Source: Dipteronia dyeriana (lineage: Eukaryota > Streptophyta > Magnoliopsida > Sapindales > Sapindaceae). Taken from it: a stretch of 64,000 nucleotides of DNA. The stretch is from positions 13,968,098 to 14,032,097 of the forward strand of contig CM065297.1 of assembly GCA_032871835.1 (NCBI GenBank). The letters run 5' to 3'. Each line of letters opens with the position of its first letter. Within the stretch, counting starts at the first letter, position 1. The notes below the pieces were generated by a model. The model saw only the letters and a program-made list of their open reading frames with translations, was not told the DNA's origin and did no database searches. This document shows positions 47,266-59,342 of the stretch, in pieces. A program made the position numbers and the translations under genes.

Positions 47266-49775
47266 TTGTGAAACCCCACCTAATTGGTACTTACGGTATG
47301 TTCTAATATTTACTCAAATGTTTGAAGTTTGGTAATTTTTTGTTTTTTTGTCATTTTTAAAATGGTTTTCTGATTTTGTTTTTGTTTTTATTCTTTAGAG
47401 TCGGAGTGTTTAAATGTTATTGTTTGACCATTTCTTTTAGATCTAATAATTACTAATATTAGGGCTTTAGTTTAACCTTTGAGTTTTAAAATCATGCTAT
47501 GTAATTAGTATACAATATTAAATCTGATGGACTAACATAAAAGTATTTAAATATTATTATTAAACTATTTTCTATCTGTTTAAACTTTAAACTCTTTGAT
47601 CCAGTTTTACTAACATTACCATTCTCACTTCAAAATCGTTGTTTTGTTAAAACTTAAACCTGAAAACTAGGATCATTTCACCTATTGATGTTTTAGTTTC
47701 TTGTTTTATTTTTTTTTGTTACTCGGCTTTTTTCCAAGGCAAAGGGAGAACCAAAGAAAAATGTGTTTGGCTTCTTGACTCTTGAGTGAGAGATGCGGCG
47801 TCGTTTAAGTCATGTAAGTGACTGTGCATGGGGCATAAGTGGCTGATAATATGACACGTGGAATCCAACTTCATATGTGGAGGCCTACCAATCACATATT
47901 AACATGAGTATTGTGAGCTAGTGACGTTCGTGGAAAACCGACCAATCATCATTCACTTACCACTCACCACCACCGTCCATTCAACCCAGTCCACCACCGT
48001 CACCACCTCCATTTATTCTCTCAACCACTCCCGTCCTGCCACGTTTTCCTGTCACTATAGCCGCTACCAATCATTTGTTTTTGTTTTGGTTTAACATGAC
48101 ATCTTGAGCGACTCCTACGGCACACTGAAAACATTAAATTTGTCACACAAAAATAAAAGAAAAAAAAAACTTGATGAACATACCAAACACACCAAATTTT
48201 TATAGAATTGATGAGCCTTGTAGCGCTCAAACTTTTTTTTTTAACGTCACATCACTCATTTTTATTTATAAAAGTTATCAATTTAACTTTTTATATTTAA
48301 GTATAATAATACATATTTAAAAAAGAATTATATCGATAGAAAGGTCTTATTGAGAATTTAAGATCTTTAAAATAATATTAATATAGATATACATATTTAA
48401 TTTAATCAATATATTTATTAATAATATGTATAACCAATTTAAAATTTTATAATAATTTAAAGATTTATCCAAAAAAAATATTCTTTAAAAGTGTTATTTT
48501 GGTATAAAATTTGGTATAATATATTAGAATGGGAATATCTTTTTTACTATAAATCGATGTAAACTTTGGAATATTGTGTTGGAATCGCTCCTATAAACAG
48601 GTTAATCATATCACTAATCAAGAAATCAATCATTCAACGCTACCCAGTGGTCCCAGTCTATCCCCAGTAAAATAAAATGGTAAAACCAATTCTTGGCCCA
48701 GCCCACTCTCAAATGAATAGAAATATTCTTGGCTGCTGTTTTGCCACGTGTCAACCGGTGGTCGGTTGTCGTCTTCTGGTTACCTATCTTCTCTACACTC
48801 CCATACAGGATAATAAAGTGAACCTACAAATTTATTTATGTATTTATTTATTCACTTGGAAGTAACGAGACAGAGAGAGAATACAACCAGGCGACCAGGG
48901 CCAGGGGAGCTTCAAGTTATATTTGCAAAAGTTGCTACGAACCTAAAAAAAAATGTAGAGAAAAGTTAAAACTTAGAAGGACAATCGCTCTTGTCAACTA
49001 ATTTATGATCTCGCAAAACGCGGGGAAGACCCCTGATTAAGGGGAGCTGTGTGGGTCAAGGTTCTGACAAGCCCCAAATTGAATATAAAAGCTTAGTTAA
49101 AGTAATCGTTTAGTAAAATAATGAGATATAAACTTTTCATATCCATATTCAAGCCATTTCCTATTCTCTAAACTCTCAAATTTGTAATACCTCAATTTCT
49201 GTCAAATTTGTGTGGTTTGTAAGTTGTATACTTGTATGTATTATTTTAAACCTATTTAAGTTTAATATTTGCTAAACTATATGATGAGAGCTGAAATGGA
49301 TCTAATACAAGATGGACTGTGAAAGGTTGACTTTGGGTATACAAAAGTAGGATAATGCTAAGAAATGTTGCAGGTAGTGGAAAGAAAATATGTCAATGTA
49401 GAGCAGAGGCAGAGGGAAATGCTTGATAGAGTGCTTGCTAGCTCCAAAATTCAATTATTATTCATAATCCATGCCCTGGGCCTGGAATCTGGTGGTAGTT
49501 TTCAATGTTTTTCAAGAGGAAATAGCAAGTAACTTACAATACAAAAGTTCTTCCTTTATTTTCATTTAACTCTAATGCATGAGATTGGATATGATTGAGA
49601 TGAAATTGAGATTATATTAAATTGTTAAAGTAGAGAAAAAGAGTTGATTGTATAAAGGTAACTGCGTTAAACGCTTGTCAGCTTTACAAGTAGTCGTAGG
49701 ATAACTAAAAATGGAAAGAGAGGTGAGTTTATTATATTCTACTTCTGGCCGATGAGATTAATTTTTGGTTGGAAT
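47266..49775. other. Spacer with no recognised gene
   Basis: AT-rich DNA between the MULE and the Harbinger element. A more GC-rich patch (47780-48060) contains CCACCACCGTC-type repeats and GACACGTGG near 47853. I saw no gene or element termini here. Confidence 0.4.
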
Positions 49776-51965
49776 TACGGTTTAGTTTGGTATTATTTTT
49801 TCAGCTGTTTTTGGGATCAAAAGTGATTCCGAACCAATAGCAGGGTGTTTGGTAAAATTATGGGGAAGTGCTTTTGGACAATTTTAGCTTCCCCAAACCG
49901 AGTTTTGGAGAAGCCATAATTTGTAGCTTCGTATTGGTCTTTATTGAGCTTTTACTAGTTAAGACAAATAGTTCTATGACCAGAGATTGATGCTTTTGGT
50001 GTTCTGATAAATGGAAACTGTCACAGTGAAGCAATTGATATGAGTAGTGAAGTGTTTGTTAAAAGTTCTAAGTGAAAGAAACAAGTAAAATACCAGTGAA
50101 TTACGCACAAAACTCTTACATTCAGGTAGAAACTGGATTTGTATTTTGGTGTCTTCACTGAATGTGTGTGTGGTTAAAAGGGTTAGGATCTGACATAGAG
50201 AAGATGGTGAGCTACCTGTGACTGCGATCTCTTTTTTTTCTTTCTCTTATGTCATCTTCTGTGGGTTTTTTTTTTCGTTTTACTGCACATTTTCTGTTTG
50301 GTTGTGGAGAGAATTTTCAGAAACTGGGTATTATTTTTATTAATATTCTTTATGGGCATTTGATCGGTTTGCCTTCAACTCTTGAATAGAAGTTTCATAT
50401 TTTTTTCACTTCATTTGAGTGCTGTTCAGGTTTCTGTATTTTTGCTTTTTGTCTTTTGTTGTGTAGAGAACTCTGCATTTCAACTTGTTTTCTTCATCTT
50501 TTTATGTTGTAATTTTTGTTTAGTTTCTGACTCTACACTTCATTGTTTTTGCACTTAATAAATAATTTGTGTGGTTTGTTTTGTTTTGGTAGAATCAATG
50601 TGAAAAGCTTTGATCTTTGTTTAAAGGAGAAACAATGGATCGTTGACTAGTTGATCTTTCCCATTCGTTTTGGATTTGATGTGATTCGACATCCAATCTT
50701 GTTGTAGAAACACACTTTCCACTTTCCACTTTCCAGCACATCTTCATGAACCTCTCTGATTTCACTCTCAATCTTGCAGATTTAGAGAATCAAAATCGGT
50801 AAACACTTTCCACTAAATAAAAGTCTAATCCGAACTCACAAACACAAATATGGACGTTTTGTTGAACAAAACCAAGAATCTGTTCTTTGCTCCCCATTAT
50901 TTCAAAGGAGTGGAGTAGCCATTTCTAGAAATTTTTAAGTACACTACTTTTTGTTATTATGCTCCACTAATTTGTAAGGTTTTTCTCAACAATCATGATA
51001 TCATTGTTGGACATACGATGAGAGGTTCCTTTTAGAATCTAAACATTGTTTCTGATTTAAAGGTAAATTTTTTAGTCTGAGATGTTTAGACCTGAGTTTT
51101 CATTTCTAGGGAAGAAACTAAACTAATGGTGTATGAATTGAATTGTTTGATGTATGCTTGTTTTGTTTTCATGATTTATTTTGTTTAATTTCTTTGCTTG
51201 TGTTAATTTTGCTTGTTAGTTAGAGTTCAATAATAGTGTAATTCTTTGAAAAGAAATGATTAATGGGTTTCTTTTTATTTTTTCTTAGCTTGAGTATATA
51301 AGAGTTTTTAAAGATCCATGGTTACTCTTATATATGATTTAATGAGGTTGTTAGTGAGTGAATTTAGCTTATACTTGTTCATATGTATTCTTGTAGTTGA
51401 TAAACATTAGGTACAATGTTCTTGTGTTCTTGTAGTTAATAAACATTAGGGTTCCTATATATAATAACTAAAGATCAATTGAAGATTATGCTTGGCTGTA
51501 CACTTTACGGTTCCTATATTTATAATTTTTTCTTGTAAATATTTACTACTTTTGTAGGGTCATACATGCTCCCATATATTTACACTATTTACCTACCATT
51601 ATTAGAAAAACAAAATGATCAAAAGTCAAAACCATGTTTTGGTTTTTGGTTATTATTGCTTGTTAATCTAATTTTCAATTATTACATGGATGCTCACTAC
51701 TTGTTTAAATGTTAGTCTGCATCACCAGTGGCTTATTAGTTTGCCTTATGCTAATCCTCTTATATCTCTTGTTAGGATTGGTTGATAAATAGGAACCAAG
51801 TAATTTATTGTAGTGATTGAGAGGTTATTAGTGAGTGAATTTAGCTGATACTTGCTCAGATGTGTTCTTGTAGTTGATAAACTTAGGTACAATGTTATTG
51901 TGTTCTTGTAGTTAACAAACATTAGGTTTGATATATATTTACGATGAGAATTTTATGGCAAACAG

Positions 51966-53005
51966 ATGGGAAAAAAGAATACAAATAGCGTTACTGAAAA
52001 TGAGGGAGGTGGAAAATCAAAAGCTACATGGAATGATGATCTTGTAGCTATATATTGTGAAATATGTGTTAAGGAAATGGTAAAAGGAAATAGGCCTGGC
52101 ACTGATTTTGATAAGATAGGATAGGTAAATGTTGTCAAGGTTTTTAAGGAAATAACAGGAAGGATTATGATAAAAAACAATTGAAAAACAAGTGGGATTC
52201 ACTTAAAACTGATTGGAAATTGTGAAGTTCACTACTGCATAAAGAAACTGGTATCGGATGGGACTCCACTAAGAAAACGGTGGATGCACCTCCAGAATGG
52301 TGGCAAAGTAAAATTTAGGTGTGAACATTCTCCTTTATTTATTTATTTCTTTATTTATTTATTTATTTATTTATTTATTCATTTATGTCATGTAGATGCA
52401 TATTTTCTAACCATCTGCTTCTTTTGTAGACGAATGTTGAGTATCGAAAATTTCGTGACGTGGGAATTAGTCCCGACATGATGGATATGTATGACAAGAT
52501 GTTCAAGGGCAGTACAACAGTTGGTAATTGTGTCATGATTCCATCATCTACGATATTTCCTGAAGAAATGGTGGAAGATTCAGAGCATGACAAGCAGACT
52601 GTCGATAGGGAGAATGAGGAGGCTTCGCATGGTAATCAAGATAAGGGGAAAAAGAGAACAAATTATGAAAGTAAAACAAATAAAGAAGTTACAGGAGGTT
52701 CGAATGGAAAGGAAGGAAAGTTGGGAGGTGCAGCAAATTTATCTAAACAAATTGATCGTCTTGTTGAGGTAGTTGAGAGAAGAAGTACACCGACATCAGT
52801 GCATAGAAGTTCACAAGGAACTAGTATTGTTGAAGTGATGGAAGTTGTGGCCACTTTACCTGGGGCAGAAAAAGGTAGTCAGTTGTGGTGGTTTGCGACA
52901 GAGTTGTTTTGTTCTCAAGACAAGAGGGAGATGTTTTCTGTTATGACAGATTTTGATCTGAAGCTCCAATTTTTGATTCTTAATCAAAAAACGACTGAAA
53001 ATTAG
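51966..53005 (+). pseudogene. Harbinger ORF1, Myb/SANT-like DNA-binding protein, broken
   Basis: In PIF/Harbinger elements ORF1 helps the transposase bind DNA and enter the nucleus. The ATG at 51966 opens a Lys-rich start and a Myb/SANT-like region (WNDDLVAIYCEICVKEMVKG, then NRPGTDFDKIG). It meets TAG where the family has a Trp codon (near 52121), and further frame breaks follow (near 52160 and 52222). WWQSKI (near 52300) precedes a probable intron whose acceptor is at about 52430. The second exon continues with YRKFRDVGISPDMMDMYDKM and is open to 53005. The C-terminal half is charged and Lys/Glu-rich. It matches the Myb_DNA-bind_3 type domain from memory; not functional as it stands. Confidence 0.8.
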
Positions 53006-53244
53006 ATGATATTAATGTTTTGTTATCTCTGTCGTAGTTGGATTATGTATTGGAAATTTGTACTTGTTGGACCTTAGTTGTGGACATTAATGTTTTATTA
53101 TTATTATTGTCATTGTTGGACCCTAGTTAATGACATTATGTTTTATTTTCTTTGTGCTTATTAGATAATATTTTACTTACTTTGAACCAATTTATATGTG
53201 ATGTTTGATAAAGTCATTAATATTTCAGGTTATTAAAATAACCT

Positions 53245-55041
53245 ATGGACAATCCAGGAGACGAAGAAGAGATAGATCAACTTATATGTGTATGTGGTCG
53301 TCTTATTCAAGTTTATCTTGAAAAATATATTCTTAAAACTCCATGCATGACAAGCTCTCAAACAGGTTTTATTTGGTTGATGGAAGTGTTGCAGGGCAAT
53401 GAAAGTCGTTGTTATAACATGTTTAGAATGGACAAACATGTATTCGTAATGTTGTTGAATGATTTGGAAAATAATTATAAGTTGAAGGGTTCAAGAAATA
53501 TAAGTAGTGCTGAAATTTTAGGAATATTTCTTTATATTTTAGGACAAGGTATAGGAAATAGGAATGCACAAGAACGTTTTCATCGTTCCGGTGAGACGGT
53601 AAGTAGGTATTTTGATGTGATGCTAGACATTTTATATGAAATGACTAAGGTGATAATAAAGCCTTTGGATCCTGAATTTAGGAGTACTCCACAGGAAATA
53701 TTGAGCGACTCTAGATATATGCCTCACTTTAAGGTATTTATAATTGTCAATGCTGTTAAATTTGGTATATCCATATAAATACCTTATTTTATACCTATTT
53801 TGAATTAATTTGTAGGATTGCATTGGAGCTATAGATGGTGTTCATGTTCAAGCTTCGATTTCTCCATGTGATCAAGTACTATATATTGGTAGAAAAGGAA
53901 TCCCCATCCAAAATGTAATGGCTATATGTAACTTTGACATGCAATTTACATTTTGCATGTGCAGGGTGGGAAGGCTCTGCTCATGATAGTAGAGTATTCT
54001 TATCAGCTCTACGTGATCCTCAATCAAATTTTCCTAAACCTCCAAATGGTAATTTTTGAAATTTATGTGGCACAAATAATAATTGTATATTATATCCTAA
54101 TCATTTATATTTTATATTTTTAGGAAAATATTACTTGGTGGATGCCGGATACCATGGCTATATGTAACTTTGACATGCAATTTACATTTGCATGTGAAGG
54201 GTGGGAAGGCTCTGCTCATGATAGTAGAGTATTCTTATCAGCTCTACGTGATCCTCAATCAAATTTTCCAAAACCTCCAAATGGTAATTTTTGAAATTTA
54301 TGTGGCACAAATAATAATTGTATATTATATCCTAATCATTTATATTTTATATTTTTAGGAAAATATTACTTGGTGGATGCCGGATACCATGGCTATATGT
54401 AACTTTGACATGCAATTTACATTTGCATGTGTAGGGTGGGAAGGCTCTGCTCATGATAGTAGAGTATTCTTATCAGTTTTACGTGATCCTTAATCAAATT
54501 TTCCAAAACCTCCAAATGGTAATTTTTAAAATTTATGTGGCACAAATAATAATTGTATATTATATCCTAATCATTTATATTTTATTTTTTTAGGAAAATA
54601 TTACTTGGTGGATGCCGGATATCCACAAATGAAAGGTTTTTTAGGACCTTATAAAGGTGAAAGATACCATATTCCACATTTTCGTAGGGGTGAAGAACCA
54701 ACAGGTCACAAAGAAATATTTAATCATGCACATTCTTCACTTAGAGGCATTATTGAGCGCACTTTTGGGGTGTGGAAAAAAAATGGAGAATTTTACGTGA
54801 TATGCCAAGTTATTCTTATGAAAAGCAAATGAAAATTGTTATTGCTACGATGACTATTCATAACTGCATTAGAAGATATACACAACGAGATAGAGATTTT
54901 GATGAAAGTGCAAATTACTCAAGTGAAGAGATTAATAAAGAAATGGAGGTCAATACACATGAAGAAGATGGTCTGGGAAGACGAGAAATGGAATTTTTAA
55001 GAAATTCGATTGCGCAAAGTTTAATGAGTACGGGCACTTAG
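53245..55041 (+). pseudogene. Harbinger DDE transposase (DDE_Tnp_4 type), exon triplicated and frameshifted
   Basis: The transposase cuts and joins element ends using three acidic residues. The ATG at 53245 opens an N-terminal helical part (RMDKHVFVMLLNDLE, RFHRSGETVSRYF) to about 53732, then an intron to about 53816. The first Asp is in GAIDGVHVQA (near 53830), the second in GSAHDSRVF (near 53975), and the Glu in GIIERTFGVWKK (near 54750). A further intron lies before YYLVDAGYP. The block carrying the second Asp, the intron and YYLVDAG occurs three times (53921-54621). A run of eight A at 54776-54783 shifts the frame; nine would keep it. The last part (IVIATMTIHNCIRRY to LMSTGT) is open to 55041. 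One cDNA could skip the extra copies, but the A-run still breaks the protein. Confidence 0.88.
53921..54621 (+). repeat. Tandem triplication of a 235-bp exon-intron-exon block
   Basis: GCTATATGTAACTTTGACAT begins at 53921, 54157 and 54392. Each copy runs through the catalytic exon, its intron and the start of the next exon (GATGCCGGAT). The spacings are 236 and 235 bp and the copies are nearly identical. Confidence 0.95.
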
Positions 55042-56569
55042 CAATTATTTACAATTTACTCTCGACTCCGTAATATATTTTGCTTTTTGAAATCTTTTGT
55101 TGTCAATTTCAATTGTGTAATCTCATAACTCGTTGAAATATATTTTGTTATTTAGAAAAATGTTATGAAAGGAATTTAAAAAAAAAAGTCGTCTTGCTAT
55201 ATTCGTAATATATGTGGCAATAGATTCAAAAAATTAATGTGTTATGGTCACACTAAAACAAACCAAAATTATTTATTTATAAAACAAAAATATTCTTTGA
55301 TATTTATTTTATAACATGATTATGGTCACATAAAAATAATAATTAATATTTATTTACTAACATATTTATGGTCACACCAAAATATTAGTTTATATTTTAT
55401 AACATGTTTATGGTAACACAAAAATAAAACAATTGTTTTATTTTCAAAACATCTTCAAAATTCATTTGTGTACTTTCTAGTAATTTTACACAATCACAAC
55501 ACTTTTTACTTTCAGTTTACCAAACACATTAAAAGTGCTTTTGGTTCCCACAACACTTTTAAAAGTCAGTTTGCCAAACGTTCAGCTGCTTCTTCCCACA
55601 GCAGATCCAAAAGCAATTCCTCCCACAGCAGATCCAAAAGCAATTCCACTCACAACACATCAATGCCAAACTAAGCCTACGTCTCTCATGTTGTAGCATG
55701 TCACCAAATGTAAGAGATGGACTAAAATTGTGCAATCCATGGTTTATCCGATGCGACAAACTGGGCCTAAGGCCGTCTCCAACCCAAAAATCTATTTCGG
55801 CACAACTTTTGCACTAAATAGTGCAACTTTTATACTATTTCATTATTCCATCTCGAACCCACTACACTAAATTTTACACGAAAAATAATATTCCTTTGAA
55901 TATTCTCTCTATTTTTTTTTAATATTTCTTCACAATTAACATTTCACCACATAATTAATATAATATTACAATAAGATAAGAAATTATGAAATTAATACAT
56001 TAAAATAAATTAAATTTACTTAGTTAAAATATTACATTTATTATTAAAATAACTTAAACATTACATTTCATAAAATATAAAAGAAAAAACATAAAAATAA
56101 AAGTATATTTTTATCATCATCTAATTATCTGAATTAGTATATTCATCCCACAAATGATCTATTAATGCATTTTGGAGTGCAATGTGAGTCTCTTTATCCT
56201 TGATTTTTCTATGTCGAGCTAGAAATTCTTGAAATTAGGTATTTTCATCTACCATTATCTCAACTTCTGGAGTTGGTTCTTCTATATGATCCTCAATTGC
56301 TGCATCAACATCAAGACATCCTCGATTATCATGTTGTGCATAAAAATGCACGCAGTCATCATATCATGTAAAACATGTTTATGCCAAAAATGTGTCGGTC
56401 CTGCCACAATTGCAAACCGTGATTAGAGAACTCCAAATGCACATTCTACGTCTTTTCTACATCTTTCTTGTTTCAATGTAAATAAAATTTTATTCCGACC
56501 ACGTGGATCGTGAATAGTTTGTACAAGCGTATACCATTTTGGGTATATACCATCAGCTAAATAATAACC

Positions 56570-59342
56570 TGCTGGGAAAAGTACTCTAAGAACAATTGTT
56601 GTAAATCTTTATGCTGAATTAATAATTAGATTGACATTTCATTTATATTTGTGTACATTTAATGTTATTAATATTGTATTAACAACATAAAATTCCATGA
56701 TTATTAAATGTAATATTAAACATAGTATATAAGTTGGTATATATATATGAGGATTATGTTTAATATAATAATCTTAACTTGTCTGTAGTTAATAATTAAA
56801 GTGAGGATCTTTAATTTTTTAAAATTACAAGTACGGTTCATTCACATTAAGGATGGAACAGTTTTATCTGAATTGTTGATGTGGTGACATTAGAATGAAG
56901 GTACTTTGTATAATAAGATTATATAAGACGTGGACATGTTAAATTGGAATTTTTAATAATCTCCGTCTTGAAACAAAGTATTCTCATTTATCAAATCAGA
57001 TGGTCATATATGAAACGGTCTTAATCTTGAGTATTTAACAGACTCCTACTTATAGAGCTGTGTCTTTTAACTTACTCGGTATGATTTGCTCAAATTGCCA
57101 AACCTAAAACCTTGTATCTTGGAGATATGATGATATACTTAGCTGGGAATGATAATATACAAGATGGAATCCATTCTTTCTTAATTGAAGTTATTGGCAA
57201 ATCACAGACTACGTGGCACGTCAGTAAAAGGCAAGGGTCGAGGGTGCCACGTCATTGGAAGATGATTAGAACGAGTCAACCCAAGTTGACCAAAGAGCAC
57301 TCGCCAAACCCCCCGACCAAGACAATGTAAACGATCAGGCTAAAATACCTGATCGGGGTTATTGAGATGGTCGGGATAAAGATTGTGATCGAGAAAGATC
57401 ATCGCTCGGGGAAATGCGGGTCTGGTCGGGATCAGTAGATGATCGGTTGCGTGACACGTGGACAACGTTCAGATTCAACGAAGTCAAGACTCAAAGAACG
57501 TAAAGAACGAATTCTACCTAAATAAGATGCTTAGAAGTATATTTTGATAAGGAAACAAACTTCCTTATAGATATCATAGTCTAGATTAGGTAAGAGATCC
57601 AATACGATCACAACACAATCAATAAGAGATAAGGAAGAAGAGAAACACGACTCCAATAAGTTAGAGTTTCATTTAATTATGGGAACTCTCCTTATTTGTA
57701 CATTAAGAATTAGGGTTCAATGCATGTATAAATAAACCCTAATAACACCCATAAAAGGGTTAACGAAAATCAACCAGCAAGAGCGTAGGAGAGATCGAGT
57801 GTGTAAACTTCTTTCAACATAGTGAATCTTTTCTTGCCCCATCGGCAACCGTGGACGTTTCCCCACACTGGGGTTTTACCACGTAAAAACTCTATGTCTT
57901 ATTTATTTTCCATTCACTTTTACTTACAATTGGTTATTATTTTGCATTAATTGTGTGACGGGAGGTTAATCCAAAAATCACCGTCAACAGAAGTAGACAA
58001 ACAGTTCTCTTGAGTAAATGATTCGGGTTTTGAACAATAGAGCGCTCAATTTATGATAAGATCATAAATAATCTTTCATTAGAGAATCACGAGCACTTAA
58101 GGATAAAGATGTAATTGAGAGGTCAACAGATTTGAACCTAGCTTATATTATGAACTGTTTATAAAGGATTGATCTATATGTAGTGATTATATCAATGAAC
58201 TGTTCGATTCCTATTCGAGTAATTAATTTTATAATGACAAGAGTGCAATTCCAGTTTTTTAGTGGAATAAATCTGGATTTAATAAATTGAATATTTAATT
58301 AAAGAGTTTAATTAATTATTAAAGATTTATTGAAGGTTGAAATTATAGGTCTATGTGTCCCCATGTTTTCTCCATAACACTGTTTTGAACATTAAGATAT
58401 AATGAGACTCATTGATTAATTTGGAATTAATCATCTATACATAAAGTAATTTGTGTATTGTTCTTAATAAGGGTGCACCAATTATTGAATACTTGTGCAC
58501 CAATTATTGAATACTTGTTTAATAGAATAGTTGTCATTAAGTTTTATTAATTGTTAATTTTATTTATTTTTTATTTATCTTGGAGTGGTTTAACCACTCA
58601 AGAATAACTGCAATATATATCTCTCCTTTTTTACTCCATGGCCTAAGAGATTATTTATATATATCATAACACCATGTAGAAGTCTTCATGCCATTGAAAA
58701 GAGTTTTTGCTTTCTGTTGTTATTCAATCTTTAAAAGCAAGGTTGGAAATAGCTCATATTCTATGTTTTTAATGTTACACACCCGAGTATTATTATTGGT
58801 GATAATTCTCATCACCCTAGCTCTCTCTTGATATATAAAACAACAGAGAAGAAACATGAAAGGCGAGCTTCTTGTTTTCCTTTTTTCTTACTAGAGAGAG
58901 AGGAGCATAGATGAATGAAAGATAGTAAGAATAAAGAGAAAAATATTTTTTTGAGTTCTAAGCATCTAAAGAATATTATGAGAAAATCTCTTAATATTTT
59001 TCTTGTTGTTTCAAGTGTTGTGTACATAATAAGAACATAAATTTAAGGGTTGAATTTTTCCTATTCAATACTGTGATGCCCACTCGTCGGTTCTTTTATG
59101 TTGGAGATTCGGTGTGGAAGAACTTGGTTCGAGATCCTGAAGTGGAAGAATTTGGATCAAGGGAATCACGAAAAGTCTACAAGGGTAACTATTTCTTTCC
59201 TTACTATTTACAGTTTAATATTTGAATCAATATAATCATAACGATCCGGCTAAAACGGTTTTGGTTTTATAGAAAAATTTTGAAACCGGGCCCAATGCCT
59301 TTCCGATGCGCAGATGCCAGTTTTCGGTTCCCGAAACCAACA
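56570..59342 (+). mobile_element. Solo LTR inside the second Harbinger transposase
   Basis: A block starting TGCTGGG and ending ACCAACA is flanked by TAACC at 56565-56569 and 59343-59347. The transposase reading continues across it (KYG, then GYYLADG). It is 2,773 bp including a nested gypsy solo LTR; about 1,970 bp without it. No coding and no internal LTR pair. It has segments like those of the 18384-20930 LTR (AGTGGAAT followed by AAATAAATTG-type sequence), so both may come from related long-LTR families; the orientation is inferred from this. Confidence 0.82.
57192..57989 (+). mobile_element. Ty3/gypsy solo LTR nested in the solo LTR
   Basis: About 800 bp homologous to the LTR at 60424-61149: both contain a TTATTGG start, a CACACGTGGA-like G-box segment, ATGTATAAATA and a CCAAAAATCACCGTCAACA end. 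It is bounded by GAAGT (57187-57191 and 57990-57994). The 5' border is uncertain by a few bases because the expected TG start is not conserved. No gag or pol adjoins it. Confidence 0.8.

Larger units (their letters stand above)
49779..55677 (+). mobile_element. PIF/Harbinger transposon, full-length but decayed
   Basis: 5,899 bp. The ends are inverted repeats (GGTTTAGTTTGGTATT; right end read inward GGCTTAGTTTGGCATT, 14 of 16) flanked by TAC at 49776-49778 and 55678-55680, a 3-bp duplication. Inside are the two genes expected of PIF/Harbinger: a Myb/SANT-like ORF1 (51966-53005) and a DDE transposase (53245-55041), both on the plus strand. Both have stops or frameshifts. Around 51344-51450 and 51821-51926 a 107-bp segment is duplicated. 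Between 55240 and 55430 TATGGTCACA-type motifs recur, perhaps subterminal binding sites. TTA/TAA is the usual target, so TAC is a variant. Confidence 0.9.

Noticed and set aside
49000..49080. GC-rich stem-like patch (GACCCCTGATTAAGGGG)
   Set aside because: Checked as a possible tRNA or small RNA. No cloverleaf, no A or B box pair; left unassigned.
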